Source: Actinostola sp. cb2023 (lineage: Eukaryota > Cnidaria > Anthozoa > Actiniaria > Actinostolidae). From it: DNA of 64,000 bases. The stretch spans positions 62,001 through 126,000 of the forward strand of contig JAUJYZ010000972.1 in the NCBI GenBank assembly GCA_033675265.1, read 5' to 3'. Below are positions 25,088 to 64,000 of the stretch, in pieces (position 1 is the stretch's first letter; each line of letters starts with the position of its first letter). Under the pieces are notes generated by a model that did not search any database, was not told the origin of the DNA, and saw nothing but the letters and a program-made list of their open reading frames with translations. Made by a program: the position numbers and the translations under genes.

Positions 25088-26439
25088 CCCCCCCCCCCCC
25101 CCCCCATAAAGAATGTGGGGTAAAGGGAGAGATGGGTGGAATGGATGTGGAGATGTAAGAGTGTGATGCAGAGAAATGGATGGTAGAAAGGACGGAGAAA
25201 GAAGAAAGAGATGGAAAGTAAGTGGATGAACTAGAGTGACAGGTGTAGATATGGATGATAGAAAAGAGGAGAAGAATGAAAGAAGTGGAATGTGAGTGGA
25301 AAAATAGAGTGACAGGTAGAGAGATGCATGGATGTTTGAAATGAAGACAAGAGGGAAGTGGAAAGTATGTGGAATAGCTATAAAGTGACAGATAGAGAAA
25401 TGGACGAAGGATATTAGATGAAAGATAGAAGGGGATTGTAAGTATAAAAAATAAGGTGACAAATGGAGAAATGGATGATAGAATTGAAGAAAAGAGAGAA
25501 AGAAGTACATTACACTCATCTCCCTTCTCTTTATTTCCAACATCCTTCTTTAGACTTCATACTAGTTCATCTTCAAACATTCCACTTCTTCCATCTTTCT
25601 CTTCTTTTTCACCATCCATTTCTCCACTTGCCACTCCGGTTTTTCCACTTACATCTCTCTTCTGATTTTCTGGCCCTCCTCAATAACACCCTCTCTCCCT
25701 TCCTCTCCCCCAGCCCCTCACCCTTAAAATTCCACTCTCATCCATCCCCATTCTCTCCCCTTCCCATAAACCTACACTCTCTCATCCATTTCCCATATCC
25801 CACTGCCCTCCCCCACGAATGTCACCCTTATTCCCCCCCCCCTTTCTCTCTCTCTTTCACCTTCTACTCCATATCCAAGCCTCCCATCTCCATTCCCCCA
25901 TTCTCTCTAGCCCTTTTCTAACATCCCCAGCAGATTCCTCCACTCCACTTCACTTTCTCTCCTTTCACCCCCTCCAGTTCAAACTCTCACATTCAACTTA
26001 CCTTCTTACCTTCACCCCTCATCTCTACTGTTCTTCCATAACCCAGCCCACCATTCTAACTTTCCCTCTCCAAAAAAAACTCTAAATTCACACTCCCCTC
26101 CCCTCCCATCCCTCCTCTTCTTCTACTCTCTCTCCCCCTTCCTCTCCCCCAGCCCCTCAACCTTAAATTCCCACCCTCATCCATATATAAATTCCCCCCC
26201 TCCCCCACATCCCAGCCCTCCTTCCCTACATTCTCTCCCCTTCCCTTTAATCCACACTCTCATCCATTCCCCATAGCCCCTCTCCGGTGAACATCACCCT
26301 AATCTTTCTCGTTTCTCTTTCACCTTCCACTCCATATCCGAGCCTTCCATCTAATTAATCTCTATTCCCCCTTTCTCTCCAGCCCATTTTCTAACATCAT
26401 CCCCAACAGATCAAAACTCCCCTTCTCCCCCCCCCCCCT
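25088..26439. repeat. Polypurine then polypyrimidine tract with poly-C runs
   Basis: After a run of about 18 C (25088-25105) the plus strand is GA-rich to about 25500, then abruptly CT-rich to about 26435. Words such as AGAAATGGATG on one side and CATCCATTTCTC on the other suggest degenerate inverted copies. Matching poly-G (about 24340-24368) and poly-C (about 26647-26665) sit in the two arms. The Pro/Ser/His/Leu-rich frames here are composition artefacts. Confidence 0.8.
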
Positions 26440-27538
26440 CATCAAAAATGTTAAGGTTGTGATTGTTATGAAAGAAATGTAAAGTAATATCCACCACGTA
26501 ATTCTTCGAGAAATTCAAAGTTAAAGTTTGCTAAATTTTATGGTAATATTAGCATCAGATTTCCAAACCACGTTCCATTCCCAGAGGAAATACTCCTTAT
26601 ATATATTTTCCGATGGTCATCCTTACCCATTTTATCCCAAAGTACAACACCCCCCCCCCCCCCCCTTCCCCCCCAAGGAGGGGAGGGGGTTCCATTGTGT
26701 TTGTCTCATGAATTATAATTAGTCTGAAAGATGTTGCTCAAGTCAAATGTTGTTGTTTACAGTAATACAGGCTTAATTTTAATAGATCTTTAACAGATGG
26801 GTGTTTGTCTTGAGACAGTACAGTTAACTCTATTATCATTTTTACAAGCAATGCAATGTACTAAGCTTTTTTTTAATGTATTCACCATAACCAAAATTTC
26901 CACTATAAGACTTTAATAGTGCATGAATTTTCAATTAAATACATTATCATAGTAAAAGATTACTTACATTTGCGTTGTTTCCATGACTTGTCCAAGAATC
27001 AACAAGGGCAGTTTGGGTTATGGAAACTAAATCGTTCCTTGTCGTAGAGACTTGATTCCATAACTCAAACTGCCCTCGATAGTTCGAAATTTTCGTCGTT
27101 AAAGCTTCGCTGAGTAGATGTAGACAGCATAAACACATTTGGATGACATTTTAAAGGTGATGTAGAGATAATTCAAGCAGAGAACCGACCGATATAAAGA
27201 AGATTGATTTCACAAACGTAGACATCTTGAAAATACGTAACGCCAAACTTCGTTACGTCTACGGCCGACGTCTCATTATGCAAACTCGTTCCCAGACTGC
27301 TATCGATCAAGGGCGGTTTGGGTTATGGAAACTAGCCTTTACCCAATGAGTTGATGATTTCGCTTGATAATGATCTTCCTTTTCATCACGTTTCATCAAA
27401 AGTCAGTCTTGAATATTAGTACGTACTACACTGAAGTATATAAGGGAGAAGATTAATGCACAGTAGTATTTTAGTCCAGTCCAGATGTACTCGATTTCAT
27501 TTCTGAGTGTAATGTACGTGTATAGCCGCCAAAGAACG

Positions 27539-27835
27539 TGTTCGAGCACCCGTGTAATGTTATTACCACCGCTGATCATAAGTACTGCGTGCTCCGAAAA
27601 TCGATCATCTAAGCTAACAGAAATCTCGATTGTTGCCAGCATTAAAAGACGGCACGAGTTTCGCTGTTCGATACCCTCATATTTTAGTTGTTTAAAATCA
27701 TATAGAAGAGCCGGTATAGGGAGCTCTAATAACTAGCTGTATATGCATGGATGATTGTATTTTGAAAAATGTGGCTCATTTACTGGTTCCGAGACATCCT
27801 TCCCGTCACACCTTCTTTGATTCATGATTTGAATC
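27539..27835. repeat. Dispersed duplicate, copy 2 (partner at 1)
   Basis: Direct copy of 1-295. In this copy the following CTATAACACC repeat is displaced to 28611 by sequence that includes the MITE at 27889-28299. Confidence 0.85.
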
Positions 27836-27888
27836 ATATACGCTTGAGCGTAATATTTACTTGCATATTCGATTCATGATTTGAATTA

Positions 27889-28299
27889 CCGTAAATGCTC
27901 GATTTAGCCCTCCGGGCGCTTATAAAAATGTTAGACCTCTAGAGGGAGGCGCTTATTCGAGGGGGGCGCTTAATGGCAGCAGGGCGCTTATTTATTTTCT
28001 CCGATGTTGAACTCAATGTTTTCTTTATTACCGGTATACGGTACTGTAACATACATATACAGTGAATACAAATAGTAAACATGTATCGTGCGGTACTTGG
28101 TAAACGCAAGTTTTACTTGATTAAATAATACAAGAGTAGTTTCTGCATTTCCTATAGCGGGAGGGAGGGGGAGCTTCTTGGAAGGAGGGGGCGCTTATTG
28201 GAAGGGGCGCGCTTATAATTTTTTTTAGACCTCTAAGGTGGGGCGCTTATTCGAGGGGGGCGCTTATTGGAAGCAGGGCGCTTAATCGAGCATTTACGG
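27889..28299. mobile_element. MITE, CCGTAAATGCTCGATT termini, TA target site
   Basis: CCGTAAATGCTCGATT at the left and AATCGAGCATTTACGG at the right are perfect inverted ends flanked by TA on both sides (27887-27888 and 28300-28301). Subterminal GCGCTTATTCGAGGGGGGCG words recur in both halves. Tc1/mariner-like target choice; no transposase. Confidence 0.85.
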
Positions 28300-28559
28300 T
28301 ATATATGCTTGAGCGATTTTATTTAACCCGTGGATACTTTTTGTTTCTTTGTTTCGTGACTGTTCTCACTAGCTTACACTTTTCCACGGGTTGAATAAAG
28401 ACGCTCTACCCTTATAGTATTTATCATAGTATGATATTTTTATTATTTATTATTTTATAATTCTTATCTCTTAACATAGTATTTATTTAGTTTTAGTATT
28501 TATATTATTAGTGTATTTTATTTTAGGGCCTCTATTGATAACAGATTTTTACAGCTTTG

Positions 28560-28612
28560 TAAATACTGATAGAGCTACCCTGTGTAAATAAAGGCATCTA
28601 TCTATCTAATCT
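28560..28612 (+). repeat. Non-LTR retroelement 3' tail remnant
   Basis: GTAAATAAAGGCATCTATCT followed by (ATCT)n has the look of a LINE or SINE 3' end. Confidence 0.4.
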
Positions 28613-28895
28613 ATAACACCGTAAAAAAGCGTACTAACTTACATGGAAACTAGTATGGTCTGCGTCGATGTATATTAAATGATAAATTCAATGATTATAG
28701 GAAATCTATAACACCGTGAAAAGAGTAAAGTTAAAGTTAAAACGTTACTGATGTTTCGAGGCTTAACATTCAAAGAAATAGCGTGTGCAATTCTCCCTCT
28801 TTTCAACAACTACCTTTAGCTTTAGCTCTTCCGACGAAGGGCTAATGCTCGAAACGTCAGTAAAGTTAAGTACTCACTTTTTTTTACAGTGTTAT
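28613..28895. mobile_element. Foldback/TIR repeat, ATAACACCGTAAAAAAG family, short copy
   Basis: Ends ATAACACCGTAAAAAAG and TTTTTTTACAGTGTTAT. Carries the inner inverted pair around GATGTTTCGAGG and CTCGAAACGTC seen in the copy at 297-1367, plus an internal repeat of its own left end at about 28704. Confidence 0.65.
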
Positions 28896-28942
28896 GTAAT
28901 CCTTTAAGCTTTGAATTAACCATTAAACACCATTACAATCCA

Positions 28943-29073
28943 GGCCCCGGTTTCACGAACGGTGAATAGCGCTATCCAACGTATAAAATTTATTGGATAA
29001 CTGCATCAATTTTATCCGTTGGATAAGACTTATCCGGTCGATAGCGCTATTCACCTTTCGTGCAACCAGGGCC
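28943..29073. mobile_element. MITE, GGCCCCGGTTTCACGAA termini
   Basis: GGCCCCGGTTTCACGAACGG at the left is inverted at the right (TTTCGTGCAACCAGGGCC); both arms contain GAATAGCGCTATC. 131 bp, non-coding, just downstream of the HSPA14-like 3' end. Confidence 0.75.
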
Positions 29074-29116
29074 AGGACACTTATAAAAGGAATCCAGTCA
29101 CTCAGTCATTGTCACA

Positions 29117-29122
29117 TTTATT
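29117..29122 (-). terminator. Polyadenylation signal AATAAA of the HSPA14-like gene
   Basis: Minus-strand ACAATAAATGTGAC, 17 bases beyond the TAA stop at 29139-29141. The only canonical hexamer close to the stop. Confidence 0.7.
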
Positions 29123-29138
29123 GTACAAGTGATGATGT

Positions 29139-61149
<32,011 letters not shown>

Positions 61150-61690
61150 CTAATGGAAAGAATACACAGATCAATAATGACATGCACATGTACATGTATT
61201 ACAGTCGTACCATGAGATCGTTTCCGAACCGAATTCCAATTTTGATTGGTTGATGTTGCAACTTCCATTAGCAACTTGTAACTTTCAAGTTCCAATTTGA
61301 AATTTTGAAATTGCAACTTAGTATTTTGAAATTGCTACTTGGTATTTTGAAATTGCTACTTGGTATTTTGAAAAAACTTCCTTGAAAAATGGTGTATATC
61401 AGTGATAAAGAGCTGAGTAACATCTATTCCAAAACGTGAAGCGATACGATTATTTCGTTGTGGTCTCTTGGAGAGTCAAACAAACGGATCGCCGATTTAA
61501 CCGGTGTTAGTCAACGACTTCAAACTGATAATAAAGCAATTTACAGAAAGTGGTTGTCTTTTACGCACTTTTAGCTCTATTATTTTTAATGCATCTGATC
61601 CACAGTCCTTCGAATTCGAAAAATCTCTGCTAGACAACGACAACTAATGTGGGTTCACCTTGATAATGGGTGATTCCACAGTAATCCTCC

Positions 61691-62699
61691 GTTGCGGAGA
61701 AGCCGAATCGGAAGCATTTATTTAAGTATAGTCTGTATACAAAGAAATACAAATTATCAATCACATTGTTTTTGCTCTGGTGTGACAGCTGTCACTTAGG
61801 TCTAGCAAAACCAATGTTATAATTGACCATGAACTATTAGTCGGAGTGAAGCACAAGAAATTAAAATATGACCGTTGCGGAGAAGACACTAAAAATACCT
61901 GTTTTACAAACCACAGTTTTCAAGTTCAAATTTCTGTGAGTATTTAAAGTTCTTGCATTGTCTTAGTATTTCATGTGGAAGAGTATTTGTTCCAGTTAAC
62001 ATGAACAACAACAGTTTTCAGCTCTAAGTATTTGAATGTTATTACAATAAATGTTTACTAGTCTTGTAACCGTTGCAGAGAAGAAGTTGCGGAGAAGACA
62101 AAAAATGACATATTCATAAAAACAACAAAACTCAGTTTATTAGATTTAATAAAATCAAATTATTAATTATCAACACAGTATTTATCTTCTACATGTACAT
62201 GTACATGTAAGTTTTTGTTATTTCTGAAGATTTTTCTTGTTTTCCTGAATGTCTTCTCTGCAACAGAAATGTCTTCTCCGCAACAGAAATGTCTTCTCTG
62301 CAACAGAATTGACTTCTCCCTAATAAAATTGTCTTCTCCACAACAGAATTGTCTTCTCCGCAACAAAATACAATCTTTAATTTCACATTAACTAAAAAAA
62401 CTTGAAGTCACATAAGTTGGGCGTAGTGGTCCCCATGTTGAAAGTTTACAGTTTTGAAACTTTTGTGTTTCTACGACTATTGACTTGCACATGCCAAAAA
62501 CTTTTATGTGTCAAAACGTTGCGGAGAAGACATTTGCTTTATGGAACACCCATAATTCAAAGCCTTTTGTCAAAATATTGTTCTTAGTTGGTCTCTTAGG
62601 CAAAGGAGCACTAGGGGATTTGGTTCATAAAGCATCAATAGTATTTATAATAATATATATTTTCAAAAAGCACAATAATTACAGTTGTCTTCTCCGCAA
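61691..62699. mobile_element. Motif-clustered element, GTTGCGGAGAAGAC
   Basis: GTTGCGGAGAAG(AC) or close variants occur in plus orientation at 61691, 61874, 62072, 62086 and 62518, and inverted (GTCTTCTCCGCAAC) at 62251, 62271, 62291, 62331, 62351 and 62687. The cluster at 62251-62364 has a 20-base period. Between motifs the sequence is AT-rich and non-coding. Its layout resembles the element at 50560-51345, and both motifs fit GTTRCRGA. Confidence 0.55.
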
Positions 62700-63029
62700 T
62701 GCCATTTTCTGATTTTTCACAATAATTCCCTAATTATGTAACCATGATGACGCCCACATGAGAAACAATACCCATAAAGTAAACTTCAGACTCTTGCCAT
62801 ATATTTAATATGTAACCATGATTCAATAATATTTAATGACTTTCTAGAAAATGAATTAAGGGATATAATACTGTGGAATGATCCTAATTACATCAGTCGC
62901 TACATCTTTATAAATACAGATACATCAATTGTATTTGCAGCTATCTTGAAATAAATGGCAGTGCAAATTACAGTACCTTTAATTTGCACTGCAGTGCAAA
63001 TTACTTTTTTTCATGAATATTATTAATTG

Positions 63030-63767
63030 GTAATCATACGATTTCTCGTTCAATTTGGAATAATTTGCACTCGTGTGTTTTCAAAGACTCAAATTGCACT
63101 TGCCCTACGGGCTCGTGCAATTTTGATACTCTTTGAAAAAAACACTTGTGCAAATTATTTCTCAAACTCATTAATTATTCATGAGGTAACCAGCCAATCC
63201 GGTGCATCAAATCCGGTCACATGATGGACCTGGAAACCCCGGAAAGTCCGCTCAAGAGTACTTTGAAATGCATTTCAAAGTCCAAGGACTTTGAAATGAT
63301 TTCAAAGTCCAAGGACTTTGAAATGATGGATTTCAAAGTCCAAGGACTTTGAAATCATTTCAAAGTACTCTTTCCTGAGTTCTTATCCCTCATATAACAA
63401 TCATCGGGACCTTGGACAGAGTACCACTCTGTCCGAATGATATTCAATCTGAAAGCAGGCTCTACTTCATGCTACTCAAGAATCCAACACATGTGGGATA
63501 TTATTTATATACGATGTACTCGACTCTGCGCATGAGCAGAGAATATGCAGACTGGAATTCTTGCTTTTCCGGGCTAAAATCTTGCAACTCTTCATTTATT
63601 GCCATTAGGCCATTGCATGTAATAATTAATGAGTATGAGAAGTCGTTCCAAAACCTCGAATTCGGACTAGACGGGGTTTCCAGTCCGAGGCGAAGGAAAC
63701 CCCATCTAGTCCTCATTCTCGGCTTTGAAACATTACTTCCAAATTGAACTCGAACCTGTATGATTAC
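63030..63767. mobile_element. MITE, GTAATCATACGG family, copy 2 split by an insertion
   Basis: Left part (63030-63170) and right end (63737-63767, CCAAATTGAACTCGAACCTG) match the 160-base copy at 19059. About 565 bases from roughly 63171 to 63736 interrupt the right arm. The insert holds the palindrome cluster at 63256 and an inverted pair GACTAGACGGGGTTTCC and GGAAACCCCATCTAGTC. Confidence 0.75.
63256..63370. repeat. Nested palindrome cluster of TTTGAAAT words
   Basis: GAGTACTTTGAAATG at the left is inverted at the right (CATTTCAAAGTACTC); inside, TTTCAAAGTCCAAGGACTTT repeats three times. The whole 115 bases is both a palindrome and a tandem of palindromes. Confidence 0.85.
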
Positions 63768-64000
63768 CTCTACTAATAGCACAGACACCGCGTTGCTAAT
63801 TTCACAACGTGAACGTGCAAATTACCATTAGATAAGCAAATTCACTTCTATATTTTCACTGCATTTATTTATAGTGAAGGATTGAAAGCAGAGTATGATT
63901 TTTTCTAAATTCCCTCCTTCAGCTCTCACGGGATAATAATCTCTGAAACTCAGCGAGGGTATGCCTAATGTGCAGGCCAACGTGACAGTGAGTTATAACA
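63768..64000. other. Right edge, nothing recognised
   Basis: No exon, RNA gene or repeat could be assigned; the missing HSPA14-like 5' exon is not visible here. Confidence 0.4.

Larger units (their letters stand above)
23669..27345. mobile_element. Long-inverted-repeat element 1, arms about 0.9 kb
   Basis: The left arm 23669-24592 and right arm 26440-27345 are near-identical reverse complements, beginning TGGGTAAAGGCTAGTTTCCA and ending TGGAAACTAGCCTTTACCCA. The same 63-codon frame appears in both arms (23876-24067 plus, 26947-27138 minus). TGAGTTGATG lies just outside each end in direct orientation and looks like a 9-10-base target duplication. That size with kilobase TIRs points to a Mutator-like or foldback element. 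The core (24593-26439) has no transposase and is dominated by a polypurine/polypyrimidine tract. The outermost arm sequence includes CATAACCCAAACCGCCCTTG. Confidence 0.82.

Noticed and set aside
24983..26085. Pro/Ser/His/Leu-rich frames up to 186 codons
   Set aside because: Low-complexity polypurine/polypyrimidine sequence inside the long-TIR element; no domains and no start context.
61150..64000. Missing first exon of the HSPA14-like gene
   Set aside because: Searched for a minus-strand GDRVTPAVVA-type segment before 61149; none was recognised, so it is left as outside the window.

Overview
The window looks like nuclear DNA of a cnidarian, most likely an anthozoan of the coral or sea-anemone group. 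The reasons are spliced genes with GT-AG introns, a secreted PAN/Apple protein fused to a C-terminal domain I associate with cnidarians, intron-poor alpha-1,3-fucosyltransferase paralogues, a single-exon rhodopsin-like GPCR, and very dense foldback/MITE elements, (ATT)n microsatellites and Penelope-like relics. No bacterial or organellar gene organisation is visible. The species cannot be named from the sequence alone.

Layout. 1-5.99 kb: no gene, only repeats; the first 295 bases recur at 27.54 kb. 5.99-8.28 kb (+): two-exon secreted PAN-domain gene whose intron holds an (ATT)n tract and a MITE swollen by a 16-bp minisatellite. 10.49-11.82 kb (-) and 14.76-16.04 kb (+): two GT10 fucosyltransferases. 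The first ends in a 79-bp tandem array; the second has a frame-shifting 68-bp duplication at its C-terminus. 16.85-17.24 kb (-): relic of the GIY-YIG end of a Penelope-like element. 17.7-19.85 kb: (ATT)n and MITEs. 20.88-21.81 kb (-): class A GPCR broken by one missing base. 23.67-27.35 kb: long-inverted-repeat element with about 0.9-kb arms.

29.14-61.15 kb (-): one large gene. I rebuilt 14 exons from splice sites, reading phase and homology. The product is an HSPA14-like (Hsp70L1) ribosome-associated Hsp70; only about the first 46 residues are missing, probably beyond the right edge. About 1.4 kb of coding sequence is spread over 32 kb because the introns hold three satellite arrays (49 bp x about 61, 163 bp x 8, 106 bp x about 71), a 4.5-kb element with 1.1-kb inverted arms, a CTG/CAG triplet tract, a tRNA-Thr-like sequence and many MITEs.

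The most unusual pattern is that three tandem arrays appear to have grown out of gene edges. The 49-bp unit contains the end of an HSPA14 exon plus its 5' splice site. The 106-bp unit contains an acceptor-like site plus the start of another HSPA14 exon. The 79-bp unit contains the end of a fucosyltransferase reading frame with its stop codon and overlapping AATAAA. Two further elements carry clustered short motifs in both orientations (GTTACAGACGTTAC and GTTGCGGAGAAGAC) with no protein-coding core. All identifications come from reading the sequence and recalled family knowledge; no search was run.
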